This document shows positions 11,501-25,140 of a DNA stretch of 64,000 nt, in pieces (the first letter of the stretch is position 1; each line of letters begins with the position of its first letter). Below the pieces are notes generated by a model. It was not told the DNA's origin, made no database searches, and saw nothing but the letters and a program-made list of their open reading frames with translations. The stretch is taken from assembly GCA_008694505.1 (NCBI GenBank), contig VZDJ01000063.1, positions 6,189,117-6,253,116 on the forward strand, given 5' to 3'. Source of the stretch: Cyanoderma ruficeps. Lineage: Eukaryota; Chordata; Aves; Passeriformes; Timaliidae. The position numbers were made by a program, and so were the translations under genes.

Positions 11501-14287
11501 TGTTCCAAAGTATTCCGTGGGTGCTTGGTGCCACTTTCCACTTGTACAGAGGGAGAAAATGAAGCACAGAGCAGGTAGGTGATGGAATAAATGTTAAAGA
11601 CAGGTTTGTATGGAAACTTTCTCAGTCTGAAAACTCTTCATGAGCCCTCTGTTGAGCTTTCTGACTTCCTCCTCAGCTTCTGACAAGGTGGTGATAGCAC
11701 AAAAAGCAGGAATTCCTCATTGGCTACAACAGGAGTCCAGCCCAAAGAGTCACTGGCCCTCCATGACCATCTGTGAGGGGGAAACTAAGGCACAGAGCTC
11801 CCAGGGCTGGCAAATCCCCTGCTTGCACAGGCAGGAAAACTTTGCTGGTGCCAGAGCGGGTCCTTCCTCTGTTTGGCATGACTGGCACTGGAGTGGCTTG
11901 TGGGGTTTCTCCTCCCCTTTGGCACCACAAGGCCAGCACCTTTCCAAGGCTTTGCCTCCTCCTTGTCCCACTGGATTCTCTGGACACCTGGAACCATTGT
12001 CTCTTCTCTCCCTTCCCAAATCCAGTACAAAGCTGCTTTTTATGCTGCCTGAAATCCTGTCTCCTGGCACAGGAGATCTTCCACCCTGCTGGGATCATTA
12101 ACTTTCCTGCCTTTCTAGTATTTGCAGCTAATGGATAATTTATTTGTTGTTTTGGTGACTGTTTTGTTTTTTTCAACTATTATTTATTCAGGGAGGTTCT
12201 GGGACTGCCACATGTCTTGGCCCATGGGCAGAGCCTTCCCTGCACCTCAGCAGGGCTCTGAGAGCATCAGGTCAGGCCAGCACAGACATCTCAGCAGTGA
12301 CACTGGGTGCTCCTTGTTAGGGACTTGCAGCTGATATACCAAACCTCATCCCAGCTCGGGGCAAGGAGCACAGAGGTTCCCCACACCATCACTCACACGT
12401 GGACAGGCATGAGGAGCCTCAGTGCTGGCACAGCAGATGTTTCTCCTGCCCAGGAACAGGGAGCTGTGGGCTTTGGGATTGGCTTGTGCAGCCCCACAGT
12501 GATCCCTAAGTAGGTCAAGCACAGGCATCCTGGAAGTGCCAAGGATTCACCTGTGGAAGGTAAAGGGCCAGCTGCTGTGCTGGACTGAGCATGTGCTCCC
12601 TCCCCGCCACTCAGCAAGGCTGAAGTGCCTCTGGGGGCCTTTTCTGCAGCCCCAAAGTGAGATCATTTGTGTGTTCAGGAGACACCAAACTCCTCTCCTG
12701 ACAACAGGAACACTCAGAGTCACCAGGAACAGGCAACCCACCCTGCCCTGGGGTCTTGGGCAGAGTTAGCAGCAAGGATGGTGTGCCACGAGGCTGTGCT
12801 GTGGGAAATCCTTTCAGGTTGCTCACAGTGCAGTAGGGAGGGTTTCCAGCCGTAAGGAGAACTGAATTCCTACTGTATGGAGATTAATTTGCTGCCTCAG
12901 CCACCAACAGGGTGAAAAAGCAGCTGAGGCTGCAGCAGTCCAGGTGTGAATGTGTTTATTGGGATGAATAGTGTGCTGGGAACATTCTTGGAGTGGTGGC
13001 TTCTATTTCTTTGCAGAAGACACAAAACACAATATCAGGGTTTAGGAATATGGAGCCCCTGGTTAAAGCCAGGGACAAGCCTGTGTTCCTATAAAGCCTT
13101 GTTTGGTTGCAGGACACAATGCAGGTGTCTGTCACATAAACACCCAGCGTTAAAGGCTGGGTTAAAGCTGCCCCATGCTGCTGTGGAGCTCCCAGTGTCC
13201 TTCCATGCTCAGCCTTCCCAGTTCCTTATCCATTCCCAGTCTGCAGACTTCTCATTGCTGACCAGGTTTCTGCTCACAGATTTATTATATTATGTATTTC
13301 TTGTTCTATTGAATTGGACCACTCTATTTCCCTGGCTTCCCTTGCCTGAATTCCCAGTCCCCACTCTGACTCTGCTGTAGTTGTGCTCCGTGCCTCATTT
13401 CCTTCTCCTGGACTCTCTGCTCCAGGTGTTCTCAGTTCCTTCCCTTTCTTCCTCATGTTCTGCAGCTTCTCATCAAATCCTGTGTTGTCCCACCTCCAGA
13501 GGTTTCTCCTGCTCTCCCTTTGGGGTGTTCCTTTTTCCCCCTGGTCCCATCAGGTGAGGGGGACCCAGGGGGGACATTGCAGGAATGGGGGATGCTCCTT
13601 GTTACCTCTCCAAGGATTTTGCTCCCTAAGGGGGAGCACTGCTGTTAGAAGGGGGTTGGCACTGCTGTTGGAAAGGGAGGATTTGGGTGCTATTTTGGAA
13701 ACTTAAAGTCAAATCCTGCTTCAGGTGTTTGGCTGACAAGACAGACAAGGTTGTGTCTGGACGCAAACTGGAATCCAGTGGACATTTTTCCATATCCCAA
13801 GAGATGAGATGGATTTTCACCTGAGGCTTGGCTGAAGAGCCCTGTTGTACCGCCTGGATGTGCTGGGCAATATTTCCTGTGGCTCCACAGTTAAGTTTTT
13901 ATGGAAGCCTCGTTCTGTTTAATGTAGCTGTAGTTGGGTTATAAATTAATAATCCCTGCTGCTGGGACTGCTGTGTAGCAAGATGGCTTTGCCAAATGTG
14001 TGTAAATAATTCATGCCATTAAATTCCCTGTGTTCCCTGTCCGCAGCTCATTTACCTGCTGCGACTACAAATATTCCTCTGCACGTTGGAGAAGGTGTTG
14101 GGAGATGCCAAGGTTGAGAGGTCTGTCAGAAAGAGTCTTCCCTTTCTTCCCCTGGTTGAATGGATGAGGAACTCCTGGGACAGGGAGTGCCAGGAAAGTC
14201 TGGTTTGTAAATATGAAGATCCCACCTTGGGTGTGGAGACCATGGTGAGGTCCAGGCTGTGGGAGATGGGCTTCCCTAGCACATCCA
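8586..14287. other. Gene-free intergenic stretch
   Basis: No supported gene or recognisable repeat. An undetermined base is present at 9650. Frames up to 191 codons (for example 10841-11416 on the minus strand) have no family resemblance and no splice context, so they are read as chance. Confidence 0.5.
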
Positions 14288-14475
14288 TCCTGGGTATCAG
14301 GAGGAATTTCTTCATGGAAAGGGCTGCCCAGGGAGGTTTGGAGTCCCATCCCTGGAGGTGTCCATGCCTGAAGTGGCACTCAGAGCTCTGGGCTGGGCAC
14401 AGGGTGGACATTGGGCACGGGTTGGAATCGATGATCCTGGAGGACTTTTCCAGCCTCAGTGATCCAGTGATCACA
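14288..14475 (+). mobile_element. CR1 LINE 3' end fragment
   Basis: Recognised by AGGAGGAATTTCTTCATGGA, GGGCTGCCCAGGGAGGTTTG, GAGTCCCATCCCTGGAGGTG, GGTTGGAATCGATGATCC, and the end TTCCAGCCTCAGTGATCC. This is the avian CR1 tail in the plus orientation, diverged and 5'-truncated. Confidence 0.88.
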
Positions 14476-17400
14476 GCTCTGCCTCCTTTCAAAGCTCTCC
14501 CTCTTTATTTAAAGCTCTTCTAGAATTATTTCAGTGCTTGTCCCTACCAGTAAACCAGGAACAATTGGAATTCTTTCCTGTTTCACATGCAAATTCCATG
14601 GGGTTCCCAATGTATTTTTTAATTTAAATTCCCCCATGTTTCCTTGGAAAGCAGCTCCCACAGAAGCAGTAAAGAGTCCTTTCCAACCTCGGGCATCACA
14701 ATTCTGTGCTGCAGTGAGCAGAGTAAGGTAATGACACAAGTCCTGCACAGATAAAGGTAAAAAGAGTCCAAGACTAAATTTAAAAAAATACATTATTGAA
14801 AAAAATACATTATAAAAGCTGTTTTCCAGAGTTCTAATGCACAGTCTCTAAAATGTTTGCATATTTGTAGAAATTTGTAGAAATTCAAACCCTGATGTTT
14901 CCAAGAGCTTTGATGCTGTTTTGTTGCTCCTGTATTAGCAGATTATTTCAGACCACACTGGTAATGCTTTTGCTGTTGTCAATTCTGGTTTGTTTTCCCT
15001 CAGCCTTGTGCTTCTCTCATCTGCATGTGATGATCTGGGCAAGACTAGAGGGAATCCGGGGAAGACTGTGCTGGAATAACTCCCATCTTCTCCTCACACA
15101 CCAGAAACTTGATCCTCTGAGAGTAAGTAATATTTCTACGCTTTTATGCATCATACATAACCTGTAAAATTCTGTTATTGTCAAGTTACCATCATATATT
15201 ATCTAGAAGCAACTTTAAAAGGTTGGTTTGGCTTTGTGTATAAATATTGATGAGAAATCTGAAGCATGTTTTTCTGCAGAAAATACTTATATCAGACTCA
15301 AATTTATCTGGAAAAGATGTTATCCCTTATGTTCCTGCTGAAGTCTACTTAGGAGACAGCCTGAGCAAGGCTGTGTCTGTATAAATAACAAGGACTATTA
15401 GTTTGGGACCAATTTATCCTCTGAAAAGGCTTCTGAAGAAATGCATCAGCATATTGGAAATCACTGCAGAGGGTTTGGATGATGTTTATTGGGGCTGAAG
15501 ACAAATGTTTGGGATGGAAGAAAACAAGGAAGAAGTCCTGTAGTTACAGGAGCTGAACAAAATGAGGCAGGTGCTTGTTAACTTTGAAATAATTGTGAGT
15601 TCTTAAAGTTTTTTTATGAGGAAAGTTTCACTGCTATTTGTTTTGGTTAAAAAAGAGGTTTCTATTTATCTGGAAAAAAGATTTTTAAATAGTGAAGGAG
15701 CGAATGACATTGTGGTTCAAGGTTTGGCACTTGGCAATTACTCTGTTTGCTCTGGTTAGGCTTTATGCTGGGACTGACAAGTGATGTCCAGCAAATGTCC
15801 AGCACACCTGGCCAGTGCTCCCAGACAAACTGGAAAGTGGCCAGTGCAGGTTGGACTGGGAGGACACCTCTGGTCCCAGTCAGGCAGGTGGGAGCTGGGC
15901 TGGGAGCAGGCACAGGAGCTACTCCTAAACAGGACAATGGGCTTTAATATCTCCTTTAAAGCTGCTGCAAACGGGCTGGGAATGTTTTATTGTGACCCTG
16001 CGGCCAGACAGGAGTGACCTCTCAACCAGCCTGGCCTGTCCTGCTCTGAGGGGCACTGCTGCCCTGGCTGGGCTCAGTGTGGGATTTTGGAGACTCCCCC
16101 AGCCCCAGCCCAGCACTCTCTGTGCTGCTGTTTGCACAGATCGTGGAGCATAATGGATCATGAAGTATTGTGCTCTTTCCTAACCTATTTACATGACTTC
16201 ATTACCATTGAATTTTACTGAGCATGTCAGGATTGGAGATGGAAATATAATCTAATATGAAGGAATGTACCTCTCTGGAGCAGTGAAGCTGTGAGATAAA
16301 AAATGGGGTTTACACAGGCAAGTGAACGGATGCACTGGGGAGGAAAATGATCACACTCTTATCCTTCCCCCAAAAACAAGTCAAAATTCTTCTCCCAACT
16401 TAATGTCGTGGCAATATTCCAATGTCCCAACCAGTATCTTTTGCAAGGATTGAAAGGGACAACAAAGCCAAAGGTGATGGAAATAACTTGATGATGCAGT
16501 GGACGGGAGTCAGTTGGGACTGGGATGTCCATAACCCTAAAATGCATTGATCAAATGCATGAATGTATCTTGCTATCCCAGATTGTTTGCCTTGAAATGG
16601 AAGCAATTTAATCTTTAAAAAAATAATGAAAGAGCAAACTGTAAATGAGACCTTCTGGCAGCAGGAAGGGCTGTGGTCCCAGAGGCAGCAGCACAGGCCA
16701 GGATGACAAATGAGTTCATTAAAGTAAATAGTGTAAATTGAGTTTTGGCAGTGAGAAGGAATCCTTATTATGATGAAGGGCATTAATATGGGAAGAAGGA
16801 AAGGGGGAGGAGGGATTCACTGGTGACAGGCTGATCTGGGGCAGGGAGCAGTGTAATCCTGTGGCTGCTCCACCTGCCTCCCTCATTGCAAGGCAAGGAG
16901 CCATTTAATTTCACAGGGTGTTCAGCAGGGCATGGTTTCGATGTGCATTAAAGATTACAAAGTGTCACCTCTTCAAACAGCATCCAGGGGGCTGCTGAAC
17001 CAAAGCCTGGGATTCTTTGCTCGTTTGATCTCATCTTTGACATCACATTTGCAGCACAGTTATGCTTTGCCTGCTGATTTTTCATTTTTAAAGAGTGTCT
17101 TAATATGAGTATTCAAAAGCTGAACACACGGTTTCCTCTGGATGGGCTTTGATTATGGGAAGTGTAAAACATGGTGCTAAAGGGCTGTGGCAGCCACTTC
17201 CCACTGACCGACCAGTCAGGGAATTCTGGCCCTTAAATCTGGGCTTCTTTAGGTGCTGGTGACAGCCGAGTTGATTATCCTGCTCAGATTAACAGGGAGT
17301 TGTGACAGTCCTTAGGGTCATAAGGACTTTTTTAAAGTTGCTGGGCTTTTTGAAAGCTGCTGTGAGAATCAGTGGGTAACAGAATTCTCTGTGCAAAGTC

Positions 17401-18422
17401 TTGGGGTTGTTTTTTCTCACTCAGTGATACTGAAATAAATCCTTGCTCTTGTAAGAGCAGATGTAACTGGCAAGTTTGGGCATTGCCCTGGGAATCTTGA
17501 GCCCTGAGTGTCACTGTCCTCTGGCCTTTTTGTGGCCGCTCTAATGGCACTAGTGACACTTGCACTGTGTGAAGGCACCTTGCAGGATGTTACTAATTAG
17601 ATAAAAGTTCATATGGTCCCATTAGTACATTAAAATTCTGTGGTTTTCATTCTCTGAGGTTCAGTTCCTGAGCTCATCTTACTGTGAGGATAAATCGCTT
17701 GTGAAAATCAGTTTGAATTAATGAAAAACAGATTTTGGCTTCAATTGGATTGTCTTTGAGGTCCCTTCCAGCCCAAAGTCCGTGCCTAGGGCCAGGTTTT
17801 CCTATACTCTCCTGAGCTATCAAAGAGGGCTCCGAGGCATGCAAAGGCATGGAAATGCACTTTTCCTGTTTAGCTTGCAAAGGCAGATTTATCTTTAAGA
17901 GTTGCTCTCATTCTTTCACAACATGCCTTGAAAAAGTGAAAGCTCAACGAAAACCAAACAGAAATTTCCTCCCTTTGCCTTGGAAATGCTGTTCTTTGTC
18001 GAGCCCATCGTGGTGTGGTAATAGAGATTTGCACGGGCTGTTGAGAGGAATGAGCTCCAAAGCTGCTGGGAATGGCACTGAGCTGTGGGAGGAGGGAAGG
18101 AGAAGGCTTAGGGACAGTTCAGGGTATTTGCGTTAACAAACACTGCTGGGGCTGGAGCTGAGAATTTGACAAAGTACATTTCACACCAGCATCGCTGTGA
18201 GTGCAGCAGCATGGAGGAACAGAGAACACTTCCACAGGGTTTTGTGGCACACAATTGGAAGAATTGCTGCAGAATGGATGGGGGATGAGCAGGGAAATGG
18301 GATGTGAAAAAGCTCAAGCAGCACTTGAAATCATGACAGTCCAGACAGAGAGGAGAGAGCTGCACCAGGGAGTTTGCAAGAGCTCTAAAATCAGTGTTCA
18401 CATAAAGGCATGTTATGACTGT
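14476..18422. other. Gene-free intergenic stretch
   Basis: No supported gene. Small local duplications are visible: AAAAAAATACATTA twice near 14783-14811, and TTTGTAGAAA twice near 14866-14885. At about 17733-17785 GAGGTCCCTTCCAGCCC resembles the last bases of a CR1 element, but it is too short to call firmly. AT-richer pieces near 16150-16260 and 17030-17160 could be conserved non-coding DNA, which cannot be judged from one sequence. Confidence 0.45.
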
Positions 18423-18605
18423 AGTGTTAGGTTGGATTTAGGGAAAGGTCCTTCCCCCAGAGGGTTCAGGCACTGCCCAGGCTTCCCAGGGAATGGGCAC
18501 GGCCCCGAGGCTGCCAGAGCTCCAGGAGAGCTTGGACAGCACTGCCAGGGATGTCAGGGTGGGATTGTTGGGGGGTCAGTGCAGGGCCAGGGGTTGGATT
18601 GCTGA
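18423..18605 (+). mobile_element. CR1 LINE 3' end fragment
   Basis: GTTAGGTTGGATTTAGGGAA, TCCTTCCCCCAGAGGGTTCA, GGCACTGCCCAGGC and GGAATGGGCACGGCCCCGAG occur in the order seen in a GC-rich CR1 subfamily of songbirds. A second copy of the same subfamily is at 63228-63489. The two share long identical stretches, so this subfamily was active comparatively late. Confidence 0.88.
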
Positions 18606-21159
18606 TCCTGCTGGGTGCAGCTGAGGATATTGCATCATTGTGTGATGGGATCTTTCCAGACCCCTCTGCCATTTGGGATTATGTCGATCCCAGCTGCTTT
18701 CTTTGGCCTCTGCCTTGAAGCCACAGCCTGTGTGTGCCTGGCCTGGGCGAGCACTGGGGGACTCCCGGGTGTCACACAGGTCTGGGGAACACTCCACCAA
18801 GCTGCTTCACCCCTCTGCACTTGGATTTTCCCTGTAAAACTCTAATGTCAAGCACAGGCAGCCTGTTCTGCCACAGCCTAGGGAAGCATGAAGCAGGGGA
18901 GTTGAAGGTTGAGAGTCAATTTGCTCAGGTTTTGCCTCTAATTGCTGCAGAGTGAAAGTCTGCTCTGCTTTTCTGGGGGTGGTTGAATCCAACCAGAACT
19001 CAAATCAGAGGGCAATAAATGCTTCTTGAAAATGGGAGTAGGAGAAAAGTGCTGATTCCTGCAGCTCTGGGAAAAGGGACCTAAGGAGGGTTTATGGTGA
19101 GGGCTCAGCAGTTCCTGAGTGAAACCTCCTGCCCCTGGGAAGATCAGATGGGGGTTTTTGTTACACTGGGTTGAGGAACCCCAGCCACATGCCAGGCCCT
19201 GGCAATGGGAAAAGATTGTGTGACGTGTTTTGTGTGAAATCTGTGTGGTTTTGTAACAAAAAGTGTGTTTGGTGGTGTTTTGATGATCAGAGCTTTTCTG
19301 TCATGAGAAGCAGCAGGAAGCTGAGCAGAAATGAAAACTCTGTCCTCAGTTGTGTGCCCTGCAGGGTCAGGAGAAATTCAAAGATTCACTTAATGACGTT
19401 GTTATTAGTTAGAACATCTATATGCTGGGAAAATGCTCCAAGAGTATTAATAAAATAACAATAATTTTTTTTTTTTTGGCCAAGAAATATTCAAAACCTT
19501 TTAAGCAAATACTGGAGAAAAGCATTTATTGGAAGAAGAAGGGGGAAAAAAGGATTGATTCTGAAAAAAGGGATTTCAAACGCCTCCCTCACTCATGGAG
19601 AAATATGAAGTTGTGCTTCATCAGTAGGAAACCAAAAATGTGGCTCCAGTGCCACAAATCCCTAAACAACTGTGGCTTGAATAATAGATTGACTTGCTTA
19701 GGAGAGCTTTTCCCTAAGCAAACTTAGGGATCAATAACTAATTATTTGCAGGAATAGCCTTGCAAATTTCCCATCATAAATAGATCCAGGAAAACTCTCA
19801 GTTGCTCCAATCCATTTGTGAACAGAAAGAGGTAAAAGTAATTATTCTCTTAGCTGATATACTGATTTATCCTTGTTTTTGTCTCTGCTTGTTTCTGATG
19901 GAACAACTGCACTTAACCCATGGCCTTGTTTATGCTGGGAAAAACGGATCCTTTAACTGCAAACACATCATTTCAAGAGCTGAACCAGTTCCTCAGCTGT
20001 GGGTTTCCAGTGTAGGTTCAAACTTCATTGCTCTTTAGAACCTGAGTGCCCCTGGGTGAGGATTTGGACGTGATGGATGAATGAACTCCCATGCAGGCTC
20101 TCAGGGGCTCTGCAGCTTGCTGGCCTTTGCCTCCTGTGGAAGCCTTTCCTGCCACAGGGCTGCTGCTGTGGCTTCTTTCCCTCTGCCTGGCTGCTATTTC
20201 CATAATACTCGTCAGAGCTTCATGATCCTTTGGGTTTCTCTCCTCCAAAATGATGCCCTGCCTTGCACTCCTGGGTCTGCCCAAGGTGTGGCTTTGGGTC
20301 AGGGGAGTGCACTGCAGCTTAAAGCTTGTGACCACCGATGTTTGTAGGTGTGTTTTTCCTTGCAGAAGACACAGTCTGTCTCAGATATTTATATGTGTTT
20401 GTATTTGTTCTTTCCCCAAATATAAATCAGCTCCAAGGGGCCAAGCAGATCATATCCTGATGGGTCTGTGTCTCTGCAGCTGAGCTGCTGCTTATCTTAT
20501 CTTGATAAAGCCCCTCAGGAACGTCTCATTCCAGCTCAATGGGTTGTTGTGGAATATCCTCAGTGTTTGCTGTCAGTGCTGTGCTGAAAGCAGCCTGTGG
20601 AAATCAGCTTGGCTGTGGAAAATGGGGATGTGGGAGCGTGAGTGGGATAAACCATCACCTGCCTCGTCTGGAGCTGCTCTGATCAGCCCAAGGCTGACAA
20701 AGAGCTGCTGTTCCTGCCTTGTGTGTAGAGCCTTTCCTGGGCACCTCTGCTCTTCATTCGCTGCTCTGCAGTGTCTGTCCAGCCCTTTCCTTTCTCCAGT
20801 GTCAGCCTCTGACTCCATCCGGTCACAATTCCAGGGGCCCAGTCTCTTGTCAGGCACTTTCCCTCCGTGGTATTTTATTTTGCCATTGACAGCAGCAGCT
20901 TTCTCTGGAGAAGCGAAATCCCTCCTTCCCTCCCCCTTCTCCCCTGGGCTCTGTTAAATAACCTTGTGCACAGCCAAGCCAGAAAAGGCCCTGGCAGAAA
21001 AGCTGGCTGAGAGCATCAGTGTTCCCGGGGCACTAAACCCAGGAGCAAACCCAGCAGGGATCCAGATCTGTGAGGACCATGAGGGGACTGCACCACGTGT
21101 CCCATGAGGACAGGCTTGGAGGATGGCAGAGCCCCCGAGCAGCTGCCCAGGACACTGTG
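18606..21159. other. Gene-free intergenic stretch
   Basis: No gene or recognisable repeat seen apart from a 13-base T run at 19465-19477 on the plus strand. Confidence 0.45.
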
Positions 21160-21270
21160 GGCTCTCCTCCTCTGGAGATGTCCCAACCCCACCCAGGCTC
21201 CTTCCTGTAACCCTGCTGCAGCACAGGGGGATCTCCAGAGGCTCCAGTCTGTGATCCAGGGATTGTTTCA
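21160..21270 (+). mobile_element. Degenerate CR1 LINE fragment
   Basis: CTCTGGAGATGTCCCAACCC, CCAGGCTCCTTCCTGTAACC, CTGCTGCAGCACAGGGGGAT and CTCCAGAGGCTCC follow the order of an older CR1 tail. It is short and strongly mutated, so the call is tentative. Confidence 0.5.
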
Positions 21271-24200
21271 CACCTGGGCTCACCCCCAAGGACTGGGACA
21301 GTTCAATGTCATTGCAGAAGGAGCTGAAATTGTTCCCAGCTTGCCTGATCCCATTGCTGGTTGGTGTTGGATCTGGTTTGGCTGCCTCCAAAGCACTGGC
21401 TGGAGTCAGCTCAGGACTCTGTCTTGCTTCAAGTTTGTTTGATCAGGGATACTTGGGTGAAAATTAGTCCAGATTAACTAATGGCAAGGATTGAAGGTGG
21501 ATCACTTAACCTACACCGGCATGGCTGCCCTTGGTCAGAACAAAAATGGCCTTTAATTGTTTACTTCAGAGCTGAAATAAATGAAACCTGCTTCTAGCTG
21601 TGTCCACACAGGGGTTTAATCCAGTTTATCTATGCAAATCCTACTCAGATGAACTGCCTTGGTCATCAACCTGTCAGCAAGTCTCCTGAAAGCAAGGATA
21701 TTCCAGAGAATGGGAGACCTTGGCCCATGGATCCTCAGTGTGTGTCACACTGTGCTCGTGCCAAGGCTCATTTCCCTGGGGGACTCTGTGGGCTGGGACA
21801 GCTTTTGCCATCCATGGCAGGAGTCAAAGTGGTCCTTTTTAGACATCCCTGTGCCCCCTTAAGTCCTGGAGGCCCCATCCCTGCCCCCTGTCTTGGTTGC
21901 TTTGTCCAAGACCTCTCAGTGGTGGATAAGCACCAATTTCCTTGTCTAGAAAAGCTGGAGAAGGGAAAAAGCCGATCCCAATTTGTATAAGTATAGGGAA
22001 AAGCGAGCACTGCTAATATTAGTGTTGCTTTTTGTATTAATAATTCTCTGATAAATGCCTGGGTTTTTTTTCTTTCCCAGTCTAAAAATACTCCCCCAGC
22101 TTGGCAGCGTGTTGTGACTGTGATAATGAAAGTGCAGCAGCATGTGCCTGCCACAGCTCCTGCCCTTTCCTCCTGGGCTGGCAGAGCTCTGGGGTTGTCT
22201 GAGGGAACAGAGGGCACACATACTGAGATGAAGGAAGGCTGGTCCTGACTCCTGCTTTCCAAAAGGCCACAGCCAGGGAATTATCTCAATTTCAGTGGAG
22301 CCCAGTGTATTATGGAAATGTCACATCCCTGAGTCAGGAAGAGAGGTGGAATACAAAACCAAAACAAAAATGCCTCAAAATTTAAACAGAAACAGCTCAT
22401 TTTGAATTGATTGAAGTTAAATAGAGATTATTTTTTTTTAATCTCCAAGACTGTGGAAGTCCCTGCTAGAAGTTCTTGTGGAGCCCAAGGGACTCTGCCT
22501 GTGTGTAGGTGATGCATGTGTGGTTTGACAGTGCCCTTGGCTGGGAGAGGACTCTGTAGTTATTGTTACAGTTCTGCTGTTATTGGAGCTGTACTGTGTC
22601 TGTACACCAGAACAACTTTCACTCTGAAAGGACAATAAAAGCAGCAGCTGCAGCACAGTATTGGCTGAGAGCCTGCTCAGATGCTGGAGACCATCCTTCT
22701 GCTGCCTTATGGCAAGTCCTGTACCTACTCAGGATTTTTGGGGCGTAGCTCTGCCAGCTGAAGCCGGGGTTCCTGGGGTGGCTGCTTGGGTTTGGGGTGA
22801 GCTCCTGCTGGAAGGGAGCTCCTTGCTGGGTGCTTCAGCTGGTGGGAACAGGACCCTGCTCTGCACTTGTGGGTCGTTCCCTCCCTCACACTCGGAGTTT
22901 TGGGTTCTCCATGGTGACAGAACCTTCATACTCCTGTGCCAGACTGGGCCAGAGAGTCACGTCCTGTGGTGTCAAAGGGGAATCTAAGCTTTGAGTATTG
23001 AGCCATCCTCAGGTGTGTGAGTTTTAGGAACCCTCTCTGTTGTTTTTGTGCAAAAGGACAGAGGGGACGGGGCAATGCTCTGTGGGGTGCAGGGACCTGC
23101 AGAGGGGTCGGTGGTGGCACCCACCCTGTCCCCTCAGCTCTGCTTCCCCAGCAGAGCCCCTGTCTCACCCTGCAGAAGGGGCTGGCTGTTTCCCAGCCCA
23201 GGCTGGAGCCAGCACTTGGTTCTGAGGCAACCCCTGGCCCTGGGAGAGGAGCCAGGGAAGGGGAAGGATGGAGCCACAGTGGTGTCAGCCCCGGGCCCTG
23301 CAGAGATGGGTGTGAGGAGCTGTGTCCTTTCTCTGGGGTGCCTGAGCTGTTCTCCCTTAGCTGGGGCTGTTGTGGTGCTGAGCTAGACTGGGGTGGTGTG
23401 GATTGGGGTGGGTTGGGGCTGCATCCAGCAGCTCTCCTGCTCTCTCTCCCTTTTCTGTTTTAAGAAATGAGGCTGTTCTGTTTTTATAAAGTCGCTGTCT
23501 CATGGCAGCCAGGGAGATGATCATCCTGTTGGCACCAGACAGTCCAGCCTGGGGTATTTGTGCCCCCAGCAGCCTCCTGGCGGGAAACAGGAGTGGAAAT
23601 GCCTTCCTAGGAATGAGCCACAGCTCTTGAACCCTGTCTGTGGCCTCAGAGCCTGCGGAGACTCAGTTTGGGAGGCAGCTGAAGGATTTATTGCTGCTTG
23701 CAGAGCCCTTATCTCGCACATTTTCCTTGAGGTTTCAGTCTCGGATGGACCACTGAAAGAAAGAGATTGTATTTATTTCCCCAGGGCTCAGTCTCAGGAG
23801 GCTGCTCAGGACAAGAGGATCCCAGAGAGGGGTGGCTGAGGGACTGGGGGGATCTGCTGTGACCACAGCAGCCAGGCCAGAGGAAGCTTGAAAGGCCACG
23901 GGAAGATGAGGTTGGCTGTTCCCGGTCTGCCTCCTCCCTCTGTCCACAGGGACACAGCTGCCTCCCAAGGTTACATCCTGGGAAATGTCCACGGTGGGTT
24001 TTCCTCTGCAGGAAACATCCACCACTGACCTCGTCCTTGACAGAGCAGAGCAGGAGGAGGAGTGGGACAAGCAGGGCAGGAACAGCTTTTTCCTACAGGT
24101 AGAGCAGAAACACTCAGGAATGGGACTCTGGGGGTGGTCCCAGCACAGTCAGGGCTGGTTGTTGCTCTTGGGCCCTGTGATTCCTGTTCAGAGCTGTGGG

Positions 24201-25004
24201 GCTCAGTAATTTGGCTTTTCCCCACGGTTTGAGGGGTGTCCAGTGGCACATGGGTGGTGTGCAGGCACATCCCTGGAGTTCCTCTGCAGAAAGGGGAAGG
24301 TTGTCTTATGCCCTGACTGTGGTTCAGGGAAGACACTTGGATGAGTTTTAAAATGGGAGATGTTTTGTGCACACTGGAGGGAATTCACAGAATTTGAACG
24401 GATAGAGAGAGAAAGAATCTCTTCCAACTTAACTGCTTTGACATCTCTGTTTCACAAGTGCAGAGTGCCCTCCTGAGCCCAGGATGCTTCAGTGGGAGTT
24501 CTGTGTGTCCAAAAGCAAACCTGCAGGATGGGAAAGGCTGAGCAGGGATCTGTCCCAGCTCCTGGCAGAGCTCCATCCTACTCTTCTGTCTGCTGAAATA
24601 AAGGAGATAAATCTGATGTGTATGTTCAGCTGGTGAGTAGAGGCCCAAAATTGATTAGGTGCCTAATTATCTCTGAAGGTACTGGCTTGGTTGCTGGTGT
24701 CACTTGAACCTGGGAATTGGACTTTGAAAGCTGAGGAGCCTGGGGAGGGTCTGTTTCCCATCACTGAGCAAGGATAAGCCAGGAGAGAATAAACCTGGAG
24801 TCTGAAGCCAGGAAAATGAGCTCAGTCACCTGTGGCAGGGTCCCCTGAGGACACTGATGTCTGTGGGGTCCCACTGTCACATCCCAGGTGCTGTTTGACT
24901 CCCTAAATTCACTGGGCTCAGTCTCTGGTTTTCCTTCAGTAAAACAGGGATGAAACGTGCTTCCCAAGGCCTGGGGATTAGAGACTGGAGTGTTTTGAAA
25001 TCCA
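21271..25004. other. Gene-free intergenic stretch
   Basis: No supported gene. The plus strand is G-rich at about 23385-23415, with three G runs close together. The open frames are chance frames in a moderately GC-rich sequence. Confidence 0.45.
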
Positions 25005-25140
25005 TCCTCATGGAGAACCAGAGTGGTTTGAGTCGGAAGGGACCTTAAAGCTCATCCACTTCCACCTCCTGCCACTGTCCCACATTGCTCCAAGCCCTGT
25101 CCCACCTGCAATCATCCATTCCTCCATCATTTAGGGAATG
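25005..25140 (-). mobile_element. CR1 LINE 3' end fragment, minus orientation
   Basis: GAGTCGGAAGGGACCTTAAA, GCTCATCCACTTCCA, CTGCCACTGTCCCA and TGCTCCAAGCCCTGTCC read as the reverse complement of the avian CR1 tail, truncated within the element. Confidence 0.85.

Noticed and set aside
11640..12176. Opposed frames of about 150 codons on both strands
   Set aside because: They mirror each other across the same bases and neither shows a conserved peptide or flanking splice sites.
23370..23415. Plus-strand G-rich run as a G-quadruplex
   Set aside because: Only three close G tracts are present and the fourth requires a loop of about 11 nt, so the usual rule is not met.
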